NCBI GenBank assembly: GCA_013823505.1
Contig: PNMH01000005.1
Span: forward strand, 1-64,000
Source of the DNA: Polaromonas sp.
Lineage (GTDB): Bacteria > Pseudomonadota > Gammaproteobacteria > Burkholderiales > Burkholderiaceae
Length of the DNA: 64,000 bases
Direction: 5' to 3'
The notes under the pieces were generated by a model that ran no database searches, was not told where the DNA came from, and was given only the letters and a program-made list of their open reading frames with translations. This document shows positions 30,717-39,600 of this stretch, in pieces (position 1 is the stretch's first letter; the number at the start of each line of letters is the position of its first letter). The position numbers were made by a program, and so were the translations under genes.

Positions 30717-31904
30717 ATGAAAGTCTTGCTCTTCTCTTCGCTCTATCCGAGCTCGGTGCGGCCCATTCATGGGATCTTCGTGGAGACGCGTCTGCGCGAA
30801 CTGCTTAAGACCGGCGAGGTGCAGGCCAAGGTCGTCGCGCCGGTGCCCTGGTTTCCCTCCAGCGCGGAGCGCTTCGGCGACTATGCATTGTTCGCGGCCA
30901 CGCCTCGGCGGGAAGAGCGCAACGACATTGAGGTGCATCACCCGCGCTACTTGCTGCTGCCCAAGGTCGGCATGAACATGGCACCGTATGCGATGGCCCT
31001 TGGTGCGCTTGCCACCGTGAAGCGCCTGCAGCGCGAAGGCTTTGACTTCGACTTGATCGACGCCCACTATTACTACCCCGACGGTGTGGCCGCCGGACTG
31101 CTGGCCAAATGGCTGGGCAAGCCCTTTTTCGTGACGGCGCGTGGCACGGATCTGAACCTGATCCCCGAGTACCCTTTTCCCCGCAAGCTGATCCTTCAAA
31201 CCGCCGCGCAGGCCCGCGGCTCCATCGGCGTCTGCCAAGCACTCATGGACACGCTGGCCCAACTCGGCGCCGATCCATCCAAGCTGCACACGCTGCGCAA
31301 CGGTGTGGACCTGGAACGCTTCGTGCCCGAGCCGCGCGACCTGGCCCGGGCCCGGCTGGGCCTGAACGCGCAAGGCACGTATCTGCTGTCGGTGGGTCAC
31401 CTCATCGAACGCAAAGGCCATCACATCGCCATCGAAGCGCTGGCGCAACTGCCCGGGGTCACGCTGCTCGTTGCCGGCTCCGGCCCGGAAGAGGGAGCCC
31501 TCAAGGCCCTGGCCAGCCGTCTCGGCGTGGCCGAGCGCGTGCACTGGGCCGGTGTGGTGCCACAGACCGACCTGAAGTGGTGGTACAGCGCGGCCGATGC
31601 GCTCACGCTGTGCAGCAGCCGCGAAGGTTGGGCCAACGTGCTGCTGGAAGCCATGGCCTGCGGCACGCCGGTGATTGCCACGAACATCTGGGGGACGCCG
31701 GAGGTGGTGAGTACACCGAATGCGGGTGTGTTGATGGAGAAGCGAGATGCGCCTTCGCTCTCAGCGGCGTGGAATGCGCTCCAACGTGCCGCGCCAGCTC
31801 GGGAACTCACCCGTGCCCACGCAGCCACCTTCTCCTGGGATGACACCACCGTTGGGCAGCTGAACCTGTTTCAAAACGGAACCCTTGCCCATGAGCACGC
31901 TTGA
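30717..31904 (+). CDS. Glycosyltransferase family 4
   Basis: A 395-residue GT4-type retaining transferase. It has an acceptor-domain start (FSSLYPSSVRPIHGIFVETR), the donor segment LLSVGHLIERKGHHIAIEAL and the acidic motif EGWANVLLEAMACGTPV. Its position straight after wecBC suggests, but does not prove, that it uses the UDP-ManNAcA made by them. Its stop overlaps the next gene by 14 bases. Confidence 0.88.
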   Translation: MKVLLFSSLYPSSVRPIHGIFVETRLRELLKTGEVQAKVVAPVPWFPSSAERFGDYALFAATPRREERNDIEVHHPRYLLLPKVGMNMAPYAMALGALATVKRLQREGFDFDLIDAHYYYPDGVAAGLLAKWLGKPFFVTARGTDLNLIPEYPFPRKLILQTAAQARGSIGVCQALMDTLAQLGADPSKLHTLRNGVDLERFVPEPRDLARARLGLNAQGTYLLSVGHLIERKGHHIAIEALAQLPGVTLLVAGSGPEEGALKALASRLGVAERVHWAGVVPQTDLKWWYSAADALTLCSSREGWANVLLEAMACGTPVIATNIWGTPEVVSTPNAGVLMEKRDAPSLSAAWNALQRAAPARELTRAHAATFSWDDTTVGQLNLFQNGTLAHEHA

Positions 31905-33327
31905 ATCGACGGCGCCCCTGGTGGTGGATCTGGACGGTACATTGACGTCCACGGACACGCTGGTCGAGAGCGTCTTGATTCTCCTGAAGCGCCAGCCCTG
32001 GCGCTTGCTGCAGATGGGCTTTTGGCTGTTGGCAGGTCGCGCCCATTTCAAGGAAAAGGTGTCGGCGCTGGTGGACCTGGATGTGTCTGGCTTGCCGTGG
32101 CGCAGCGACTTCGTGGACTGGCTGGTGGCCCAACGCGCAGGCGGGCGGCGCATGGTGCTTGCCACAGCAGCCCACAGCCGGATTGCCGATGCAGTGTTCC
32201 GGCATTGGTCCTTGTTCGACGATGTGCTGGCCTCATCAGCCACCAACAACCTCAAAGGGCCACGCAAGCTCAAAGCCATTCAGGCACTTCTGGGCGACCG
32301 CTTTGCTTATGCGGGTGACAGCACGGCAGATCTTCCGATCTGGAGGGCCGCCGAGTCGGCCGTGCTGGTCGGAGCTTCGCCGCAGCTGAGTGCTCAGGTG
32401 CAATCCATCACCCGCGTGGAGGCTGCCTTTCCATCAGGCCCAACAGGCCTTCGCACCTGGCTCAAGGCCCTGCGTGTGCACCAGTGGTTGAAGAACCTGC
32501 TGTTGTTCGTCCCACTTTTCACCGCGTTCGAGGGCGTCCAATGGCGCGACTGGCTGTTGGTGGTGGTTGCATTCGGCGCCTTTTCGCTCGCTGCTTCTGC
32601 CACCTATGTGTTGAACGATTTGTGGGACCTTGAGAGCGATCGTCGCCACCCGCGCAAAAGGCTTCGCCCCTTCGCCAGCGGCGCGCTCAGCCTGAGCAGT
32701 GGAATTGCTGTGGCTTTGCTCAGCCTGGCGGTGGCGTTCGCCCTGTCTGCGTTGGTTTCCCAGGGGTTCTCCGCCATGCTGGTGGGCTATGTGGTGCTCA
32801 CCACGCTCTACAGCCTGGTTTTCAAGACCTATGTGTTGATGGACGTGCTCATGCTCGCCATGCTCTACACCTACCGTGTCATCGCCGGCTCCATCGCGGT
32901 GGCGATCGAAGTCACACCATGGTTGTTTGCGTTCAGTGTGTTCACCTTCTTCAGCCTCGCGCTGGTCAAGCGCTGTGCCGAGCTGGTGCTTCTGGAGAGC
33001 GCGGGCCGTACCGCAAGCCACGGCCGGGACTACCGCACCGAGGACCTGGTGGTTCTCTGGCCCCTGGGCATTGCAGCCAGCTTGTGTGCGGTGGTGGTTT
33101 TTGGGCTGTATGTGGCCACCCCCGCTACTGAAGCGCGCTATGCCAACGTACAGTGGCTGTGGCTCATGGCGCCTGCGCTGCTGTACTGGTTTTCCAGGTT
33201 GTGGATCAAGACGGTGAGGGGGGAAATGCACGATGACCCCATCGTCTTTGCGGTGCGTGACCGCGGCAGCCGTTTGGTGGTGATCGCCATGGTGTTGTTG
33301 GTTGCGCTTGCGCACTGGAGAGCATGA
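31891..33327 (+). CDS. HAD phosphatase-UbiA prenyltransferase fusion (DPPR synthase-like)
   Basis: A 478-residue two-domain protein. Residues about 8-190 form a HAD domain with the nucleophile motif DLDGTLTST (D13, D15) and a late motif YAGDSTADLPI. Residues about 195-478 form a multi-pass UbiA prenyltransferase with the Mg-binding motif NDLWDLESDRRHP (about 243-255). This layout is known for proteins related to decaprenylphosphoryl-5-phosphoribose synthase, where the UbiA part attaches phosphoribose to polyprenyl phosphate; the HAD part could remove the 5-phosphate. That would supply a lipid-linked pentose. ATG 31891 is preferred over a TTG two codons earlier. Confidence 0.82.
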   Translation: MSTLESTAPLVVDLDGTLTSTDTLVESVLILLKRQPWRLLQMGFWLLAGRAHFKEKVSALVDLDVSGLPWRSDFVDWLVAQRAGGRRMVLATAAHSRIADAVFRHWSLFDDVLASSATNNLKGPRKLKAIQALLGDRFAYAGDSTADLPIWRAAESAVLVGASPQLSAQVQSITRVEAAFPSGPTGLRTWLKALRVHQWLKNLLLFVPLFTAFEGVQWRDWLLVVVAFGAFSLAASATYVLNDLWDLESDRRHPRKRLRPFASGALSLSSGIAVALLSLAVAFALSALVSQGFSAMLVGYVVLTTLYSLVFKTYVLMDVLMLAMLYTYRVIAGSIAVAIEVTPWLFAFSVFTFFSLALVKRCAELVLLESAGRTASHGRDYRTEDLVVLWPLGIAASLCAVVVFGLYVATPATEARYANVQWLWLMAPALLYWFSRLWIKTVRGEMHDDPIVFAVRDRGSRLVVIAMVLLVALAHWRA

Positions 33328-34973
33328 ACATGGACACGTTTCCGCAACACAAGGCCGCCCGGATCGAGGCCTCGACCGCCATGGTTTGGGTGGCGGCTAT
33401 TGCCATCGTGGTGGTGGTCGCGCTCCTGTTCCTGCAAGCACCTCACGGCGGTGCTTTTTATTGGAGCGACGCACCGCGACACGCGCTCAACGGCGTGTTT
33501 GTGAAAGACCTGCTGCTCGACCTGCCGCTGGATGACCCCGCAGGCTACGCCTATCGCTACTACGCGCAATACCCCGCGCTGACCATCCTCTTTTATCCAC
33601 CGCTTTTTTACGCGATCAGCGCTCCTTTCTATGCGCTGCTGGGCGTGTCGCACGAAACCGCATTGTTCGTGGTGTTCCTCCACTACGTTGCCTACGGGCT
33701 GGGTTGCTTCGCGCTCGCCCGCTTCTGGTTGAGCGCCATGCCGTCGTTGGTGTTTGCGCTGCTCATGGTGCTGCTGCCCGAGGTCGCCTTTTGGGGCCGG
33801 CAGGTCATGCTTGAGATTCCCGCCTTCGCGTTTCTGGTCTGGAGCGCGGTGGCCTTGATGCGGTATGTGCGTGGTGCCCCTGTGGGCTGGCTGTACCTGT
33901 GTGCTGCCCTGTTGGTTTGCGCGCTGTACACCAAAATCAGCGTTGCCTATGTGGGCCTCGTCTACCTCATCGTCTTGCTTCAGCGGGAAGGCCTGGGTTT
34001 GTTCAGGCACAAACACGTCTATGCCGTGGCGCTGCTGTCTGCTGTCGCTTTGATTCCCCTCTTGGTTCTGACCGTCAAGTTCGGTCAGGCCAACGTTCAG
34101 TCGGTCACCGGTGTGGCCGATGCGGTGGCCTCGCGCCGTTCTTTGGAAGCCTGGCTTTGGTACGCCAGGCAGATTCCTTCGCAGGTTGGCTGGGTGGTGG
34201 CGCTGCTTGCTTGCCTGGGCGTTGTCTTCGCCTGCCTGCAGGCTTGGCGAAAGGCTGAATCGGTCAAGGCCTTGCCGTTCTGGGCACTGTGGTTTGTGAT
34301 CGGCTACTTGTTCTTCTCGTCGATCGACTTGAAAGAAGCCCGCCACAGCGTCTTTCTGCTCGCTGCAGTGGTGTTTGTGGCGGTCTGGTTTCTGGACACC
34401 TTGCTGTCCAAAAAACTGGCAGTTGGCGCTCTTTGCCTTGTCGTTGCCAGCACCGCGGCCACCACGGTTTTTGACAGACCCGTTTTCTATATCAAGGGCT
34501 ACGCCGAGGCGGTGGACCTGGTTGCAAAACAGGCTCCGCGCGACAGCGTGGTGCTTTTTTCCGGCTACCGCGATGGTTCTTTCGTCTTCAACATGCGAGC
34601 CCGCGAAGACCGCCGCGACTTGAGCGTTCTTCGTGCTGACAAGATCTTGCTTAGCGTGGCGGTGCGCAGAGAACTCGGTGTGCAAGAGAAAGATCTTTCC
34701 GAGGCTGAGATTGCCCAGACGTTGAACGACAACGGTGTTCACTACGTGGTGATGCAACCCGGTTTCTGGACCGACCTGGAAGCCATGCGCCGGTTTGAAC
34801 GCGTGATGGCCACGCCGCAGTTCGAGGAGGTGGCTCGCATTGCGACGCCTGCCAACCACAAGGCGCATGAAATCGAACTGGTGGTCTATCGAAACCTGGG
34901 CAAAGTCGGTCCGAAACCAGACAAGCTCAACATCGAGCTGAAGATCATCAACCGCACCATTTCAACCCAATAG
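33324..34973 (+). CDS. GT39/ArnT-like polytopic glycosyltransferase
   Basis: A 549-residue membrane protein with about 10-11 hydrophobic segments in the first 400 residues and a periplasmic C-terminal domain. YWSDAPRHAL (about residues 47-56) provides the catalytic Asp of the first periplasmic loop, and FYPPLFYAI is typical of GT-C enzymes of the GT39/83 type. Such enzymes use lipid-linked sugars. The preceding UbiA-like gene probably makes the lipid-linked sugar donor; the two overlap by ATGA. Confidence 0.8.
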   Translation: MNMDTFPQHKAARIEASTAMVWVAAIAIVVVVALLFLQAPHGGAFYWSDAPRHALNGVFVKDLLLDLPLDDPAGYAYRYYAQYPALTILFYPPLFYAISAPFYALLGVSHETALFVVFLHYVAYGLGCFALARFWLSAMPSLVFALLMVLLPEVAFWGRQVMLEIPAFAFLVWSAVALMRYVRGAPVGWLYLCAALLVCALYTKISVAYVGLVYLIVLLQREGLGLFRHKHVYAVALLSAVALIPLLVLTVKFGQANVQSVTGVADAVASRRSLEAWLWYARQIPSQVGWVVALLACLGVVFACLQAWRKAESVKALPFWALWFVIGYLFFSSIDLKEARHSVFLLAAVVFVAVWFLDTLLSKKLAVGALCLVVASTAATTVFDRPVFYIKGYAEAVDLVAKQAPRDSVVLFSGYRDGSFVFNMRAREDRRDLSVLRADKILLSVAVRRELGVQEKDLSEAEIAQTLNDNGVHYVVMQPGFWTDLEAMRRFERVMATPQFEEVARIATPANHKAHEIELVVYRNLGKVGPKPDKLNIELKIINRTISTQ

Positions 34974-34986
34974 ATCGGAACAACCC

Positions 34987-35121
34987 ATGGAAGCGTTGAT
35001 CCTCACACTGGACGTTCTCTGCATGACCTACCTCTGCTGGAGGTTGTTCAAGGTGAATGAGAAGTCGTCGAAGCATCCCGACCTGGGGCCGCTTTCCTAC
35101 AAGCAGCCCAGCCAAGAGTGA
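34987..35121 (+). CDS. Small membrane peptide (44 residues)
   Basis: A short open frame in the gap between the GT39-like gene and the ligase gene. It encodes one hydrophobic helix (about residues 3-21) followed by a polar basic tail (FKVNEKSSKHPDLGPLSYKQ). A GGAA lies about 7 bases before the ATG, and the spacing to both neighbours (13 and 36 bases) fits an operon gene. I recognise no family. It could be a small partner of the membrane glycosyltransferase or ligase. Confidence 0.5.
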   Translation: MEALILTLDVLCMTYLCWRLFKVNEKSSKHPDLGPLSYKQPSQE

Positions 35122-35157
35122 TGACAGTACATACAAGCATCAAAGGGCGAGCGTCCC

Positions 35158-36546
35158 ATGCGTGATCTCATGTTCGCCACGCTCATGTTGCTGGCCATCC
35201 CGTTGGCCATCGCAAGGCCTATTAACGCCTATTACTTGTGGGGCTGGACAGCGGTGCTGATTCCGACCAGCTACTTCTACGGATTCATGTCGAGTGCGCG
35301 TCTGAACTTTGTGTTTGCCGTTTTGACGCTGGCTCTGGTGGCGCTCGGTCGCGTGAAGTGGAGTGACTACCAGCCCAACCGGGTGACCTGGCTGTATCTA
35401 TTGTTTTTTGGCCACGCGACCTTAGTCTTCTTGTTGGGCTACGAAGGTAATCCAGATAACGCTCGGTACTACGAATTGTTGCTCAAGAGTCTTGTCTTTT
35501 GTCTCCTAATGCCGCTGTTCATCAACAGCAGGCTGCGGATACACGTGATGTTGCTGGTGATTGTCCTAGGCTTGGGTCTTCATGGCGTTGTGAATGGACT
35601 CAAGACACTGGCTTCTGCTGGTGGCCACAACATGACGGGACCTGCCGGAACCATGCTTTTTGATCGAAACCATCTTTCCACAGCATTGGCGCTGGTTTTA
35701 CCGATCATCTACTACCTCTATTTGTACACAGCTAACAAGCTCGTTCGGCTTGCATTTCTAGGTGCGTTCGCGGTGGTCGCCTTGGCAATCATGGGAGGGG
35801 GGTCGCGAGGTGGATTCATCGCCTTGTCTGTTGTTGGGGTCTGGCTCATCATGACTTCTCGCCATCGGTTGTGGACGCTTCTTTTTGTCGGTTTTCTCGG
35901 GATTGCCCTTTACTATTTTGGGGCTGAACTTTGGACCGATCGCCTGTCGACTATCCAGGAAGCTGGGGTGGACGAGTCATTCGTCGGTCGAATGGTTGCC
36001 TGGAAAGTCAGTTCAGCAATTGCCCTTAGCCACCCGTTCTTTGGAGCAGGCTTTCATGCTGTGCAAGTAAACGAAATTTGGGACATCTTCAAAACATCGC
36101 CTGGTCTGCTGGGATTCTTGGATCTGCCTGTGCCAACGTTCAGTGCAAAGGCAGCGCATAGCATCTACTTTGAGGTGATGGGCGATATGGGTTTCGTTGG
36201 TTTCTTCCTGTTCATTGCAATACTTCTGCAAGCTATTCACAGTCGCTTCGCCATCAAGCGGATGGTCAAGGAGTTGGGCGGCTCTGGGCACTTGTGGGCC
36301 AGAGACATGGCCGATATGTTGATGTTGTCGGTCATTGCATACATGGCCGGCGGTGCAGCTGTCAGCCTGGGGTATTTAGAGGTGACCTATATGGTCATCA
36401 TGTTGATGGAGCTGCTAAGGCTTCAGGTCGCTCGAGAAGTGGCTGCGAATTCCCGCAGCCTTGCAGAGCACTCAGCAGCCATATCGCCAAGTCCGGCCAA
36501 TCCTTCTGCCAGTCGAGGAAATGCAGCAAACGTGAAGGGAGGCTAG
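35158..36546 (+). CDS. O-antigen ligase/polymerase-like protein, exosortase A-associated
   Basis: A 462-residue integral membrane protein with about 11 hydrophobic segments. It matches the exosortase-A-associated O-ligase family (TIGR03097): ARYYELLLKSLVFCLLMPLF, the motif GGGSRGGFIAL and a large periplasmic loop with RMVAWKVSSAIALSHPFFGAG. It may polymerise the repeat units (Wzy role) or ligate the polymer to protein. ATG 35158 follows a GGGCGA site. Base composition here is somewhat more AT-rich than in the preceding genes. Confidence 0.86.
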   Translation: MRDLMFATLMLLAIPLAIARPINAYYLWGWTAVLIPTSYFYGFMSSARLNFVFAVLTLALVALGRVKWSDYQPNRVTWLYLLFFGHATLVFLLGYEGNPDNARYYELLLKSLVFCLLMPLFINSRLRIHVMLLVIVLGLGLHGVVNGLKTLASAGGHNMTGPAGTMLFDRNHLSTALALVLPIIYYLYLYTANKLVRLAFLGAFAVVALAIMGGGSRGGFIALSVVGVWLIMTSRHRLWTLLFVGFLGIALYYFGAELWTDRLSTIQEAGVDESFVGRMVAWKVSSAIALSHPFFGAGFHAVQVNEIWDIFKTSPGLLGFLDLPVPTFSAKAAHSIYFEVMGDMGFVGFFLFIAILLQAIHSRFAIKRMVKELGGSGHLWARDMADMLMLSVIAYMAGGAAVSLGYLEVTYMVIMLMELLRLQVAREVAANSRSLAEHSAAISPSPANPSASRGNAANVKGG

Positions 36547-36548
36547 AA

Positions 36549-37511
36549 ATGTTCGCTATGCCACTCCTTCACACCCTGTCCAAAGACAAGCTGTCTGTCT
36601 TCTTGTTTCATAAAGTGCCGGAGGTCCCAGATCCACTGGTTCCCCACGACTTTGACTTGGCCAGATTCGAGTCCATGTTGGACCGCATCGCAAGGAACTT
36701 CACCGTTCTCCCTGTGGGCTATGCTATTGAGCGTCTGCGCAAAGGATCACTTCCTCGAAGAACTGCTTGCATCACCTTTGACGATGGTTACCCGGACTGG
36801 CAGTTCGGCGTGCTGCCCGCTCTCCGAAGCCGAAACATGCACGCCACCTTCTACATCACCACAGGTCAGTTTGACCGCAGGCCACTTTGGCATGAGCGCA
36901 TTCTCGCGGCGGTGCGTGCCTTGCCCGATGGAACTTTTGACTTGGGCTATGCCCCTTTGCCAACACGGACTCTTGCTACCCTGCTGGATCGGCAGCAGCT
37001 TGTGCAGCGGCTGGAGCTCGAGCTCAAATACCTCACGTTGCCCAAGAGAGAGGAGCTGATGCAGCGCTTGGAAGCGATGGCTGGTGTGTCTCCCGATGCC
37101 GTGCCCGTGATGTCCTCAGATGCGCTCCGCGACCTTCACAGCCAAGGGTTCGGCGTGGGCGCTCACACGATCGATCATCCCATCCTCGACTATTGCGATG
37201 AGCGACAAGCCAACCACGAGATTGGTGACGTCAAGGAGCAGCTTGAAGGGATGGTGGCGGGCCGAGTGGATGGCTTTGCTTACCCCAACGGCCGACCCTA
37301 CGCCGACTTTTCGCGCCTGCATGTTGACGCGGTGAAGAAGGCAGGCTACACCCACGCCGTGACGACTCATTGGGGGGTGGCAAAGCCAGAAACCTCTGTG
37401 TTTCAGATTCCCAGGTTTACGCCCTGGGCCAAACGGGAATGGCACGCCCTCTATCAAGTTGGGCGCAACTTGCTGACGGATCCCATGTTGGTTCCTGAGA
37501 GCAATTCATGA
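36549..37511 (+). CDS. NodB-type polysaccharide deacetylase (first of two)
   Basis: A 320-residue deacetylase with the Asp-Asp metal motif TFDDGYPDW (about residues 76-84), the histidine motif GAHTIDHPIL and the later motif AYPNGRPY. It has no signal peptide. It would remove N- or O-acetyl groups from the polysaccharide or its precursors. ATG 36549 follows the ligase stop by two bases. The frame overlaps the next deacetylase by ATGA. Confidence 0.86.
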   Translation: MFAMPLLHTLSKDKLSVFLFHKVPEVPDPLVPHDFDLARFESMLDRIARNFTVLPVGYAIERLRKGSLPRRTACITFDDGYPDWQFGVLPALRSRNMHATFYITTGQFDRRPLWHERILAAVRALPDGTFDLGYAPLPTRTLATLLDRQQLVQRLELELKYLTLPKREELMQRLEAMAGVSPDAVPVMSSDALRDLHSQGFGVGAHTIDHPILDYCDERQANHEIGDVKEQLEGMVAGRVDGFAYPNGRPYADFSRLHVDAVKKAGYTHAVTTHWGVAKPETSVFQIPRFTPWAKREWHALYQVGRNLLTDPMLVPESNS

Positions 37512-38551
37512 GCGTGGTTACCCGTTTGAAACAAGGGTTGAAGTCAGCCCTTTATCGGTTCGGTGTGTTTGGCTTGTTGAATTGGTGGCGCAACCGGAAT
37601 GTGCTTACTGTGCTCATGTTTCACAGGGTGTTGCCAGCAGAATCCGTGGCGTTTCAACTCGCCGAGAGGGAGTTCACTTTCTCCACCACAGGCTTTGATC
37701 AATGTCTCGAATTCGTGGGCCGTCACTACAGCGTTGTCTCGTTGCAGGATGTGAAAGCCGCTTGGAATGGCAGCGCCAAGCTCCCGCGGAACCCAGTGCT
37801 CATCACCTTTGATGACGGTTGGCGCGACACGGTCGTGCATGCAGAGCCATTGCTCAGGAAGCACAACATGACTGCCGTCCTGTTCCTCGCCACCGAGGTG
37901 CTTGAGTTGGAAGGCGGTCGTTGGTGGCAGGACGCGTTGGTTGCGGTGATGTCCGATGAGAGGAGCCATCAGCGCTTGCAGGCTGCGATCCGCGACAGCC
38001 GCGCTCCTGTCGTGCCAGACGAACCCGTGGAGGCCGGCAGGGCTCTGACTGCCTACGTCGCTTCCCTCCACGAAGTAGAGCGTCGGCAACTGCTCGATTT
38101 CGCGCAGCCGGGCGTTCTTGATGCGATACGTGAGAGACAAATGTTGACACTGGATGATCTGCTGCAACTTGAAAGCGGCGCCATTGAACTCGGCGGCCAC
38201 GGGCACACCCACGCTCCACTCACGCAGGCGAGGGACCCTCAAGCGGAACTGATGACGTCACGGGAGAAACTTGGAGCACTTTGGACTGGACCACTCAGCA
38301 TGTCGTTTCCTCACGGTGCGATGAATGAAGCACTGGTCAGCCAAGCGCACAACGCTGGGTTTGAACTTGTGTTCACCAGCGAGCCCACGGTGTCTGAGGT
38401 TGGCAACGCAGCCCACTCGACGTTAGGTCGGATTCACGTCCCTGAGAACCGTTGGACTTGCCATAACGGACACGTCGACCCCGCTCAACTCGCCACTTTC
38501 CTCTTCTTTCGCCCTCGTGCCGCTGTGGTCAGCAATAAGGCGCCTGCATGA
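37508..38551 (+). CDS. NodB-type polysaccharide deacetylase (second of two)
   Basis: A 347-residue deacetylase with TFDDGWRDTV (about residues 100-109), the histidine motif GGHGHTHAPL and SFPHGAMNEA. The region between motifs is longer than in the preceding paralogue, so the two are not recent duplicates. It overlaps both neighbours by ATGA and is followed by an acyltransferase-like gene, a deacetylate-then-reacylate arrangement. Confidence 0.86.
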   Translation: MSVVTRLKQGLKSALYRFGVFGLLNWWRNRNVLTVLMFHRVLPAESVAFQLAEREFTFSTTGFDQCLEFVGRHYSVVSLQDVKAAWNGSAKLPRNPVLITFDDGWRDTVVHAEPLLRKHNMTAVLFLATEVLELEGGRWWQDALVAVMSDERSHQRLQAAIRDSRAPVVPDEPVEAGRALTAYVASLHEVERRQLLDFAQPGVLDAIRERQMLTLDDLLQLESGAIELGGHGHTHAPLTQARDPQAELMTSREKLGALWTGPLSMSFPHGAMNEALVSQAHNAGFELVFTSEPTVSEVGNAAHSTLGRIHVPENRWTCHNGHVDPAQLATFLFFRPRAAVVSNKAPA

Positions 38552-39600
38552 GCGAGTCTCATCGGTACCGCGTGCTCCGAAAGTCGTTTGATGCTTTGGA
38601 GCCGGAAGAGTTGGTCGCTTGGCAGGGCATCCACGATGAGAATGAGCAAAGCCGATGGGCTTTTCTTTCGCCTGCGTTTTCGTCGGCTGCTCACCGAAAC
38701 ACAGGCCCCGTGACCCTGCTGCTTTTTTTCGATGGAACTGTGCTGGTTGCGGTGCTGTCGCTGCAGCGATATCGCGGCTGGTTGGGCAGGCTGGGCCTTT
38801 ACGAGCCAGTGGGCCGGGAACTGGCCGACTACTCTGGAGTGATCGCGCGCAAAGGCGTACGAATCAACCTGCATCAGGCGTTGAGGCAAGGTGGCATTCC
38901 TTGCTTGTACTTCACCCATCTCGACGAGCAGCAGCAACAGCACGGGCTTGCAGGTTCTTCGCCTCGCATCGGGCTTCGTACCCTGGTGCACGCTGACGGT
39001 GGAGAAAAGCATTGGGAGCTGTTGCGCTTGCAGGACAAGAAATTGGTGGCAGACACCGAGCGGCGTGAACGCAAGCTCGAAAAAGAGCACGGTGCCATTC
39101 ACTTTGAAATGCTGTCATCTGACCCAGACCGCGTGTTGGACGAACTCATACGCCTGAAGAATGCGCAGTACGTCCGAACAGGAAAGGTTGGTGCGCCTTT
39201 GATGGATCCAGGGAACGCGAGCTTGCTCCGAGAATTGAGCAGGAGCTTTTTGCCTTCCTGCAAGGGGCAACTCAGCTCAATTTCGGTAAATGGTGAGTTG
39301 GTGGCAGCCCACTTTGGCCTGCAATCGAATGCCACCCTTCATTTCTGGTTCCCGGTGTATGACGAGCGCTACTCGGCATACTCGCCAGGTCGAATCTTGT
39401 TTCGACGCATCCTGTTTGCCAGTCAGCAAGAGGGAATCAACATGATCGACCGAGGCGAAGGTGATACCTCAGCCAAACGAGACTTTGCCAACGATACCCA
39501 TCAATACTTCAAAGGCATGGCAACCAGCGGTCTGCTAGGTTGGCTGGTGGGCGGCCTCCTTCGGCTTTCGTGGAAACGTCAGGCTCTGTTCAGCGGTTGA
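38548..39600 (+). CDS. FemAB/BioF2-like N-acyltransferase (second)
   Basis: A 350-residue GNAT-fold protein of the BioF2/CelD-FemAB type; HFGLQSNATLHFWFPVYDERY and the later IDRGEGDTSAKRDFAND match the conserved C-terminal half. It is the last gene of the + strand operon and runs 11 bases into the oppositely oriented GT2 gene. The likely reaction is transfer of an acyl or aminoacyl group to an amino sugar freed by the deacetylases upstream. Confidence 0.78.
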   Translation: MSESHRYRVLRKSFDALEPEELVAWQGIHDENEQSRWAFLSPAFSSAAHRNTGPVTLLLFFDGTVLVAVLSLQRYRGWLGRLGLYEPVGRELADYSGVIARKGVRINLHQALRQGGIPCLYFTHLDEQQQQHGLAGSSPRIGLRTLVHADGGEKHWELLRLQDKKLVADTERRERKLEKEHGAIHFEMLSSDPDRVLDELIRLKNAQYVRTGKVGAPLMDPGNASLLRELSRSFLPSCKGQLSSISVNGELVAAHFGLQSNATLHFWFPVYDERYSAYSPGRILFRRILFASQQEGINMIDRGEGDTSAKRDFANDTHQYFKGMATSGLLGWLVGGLLRLSWKRQALFSG

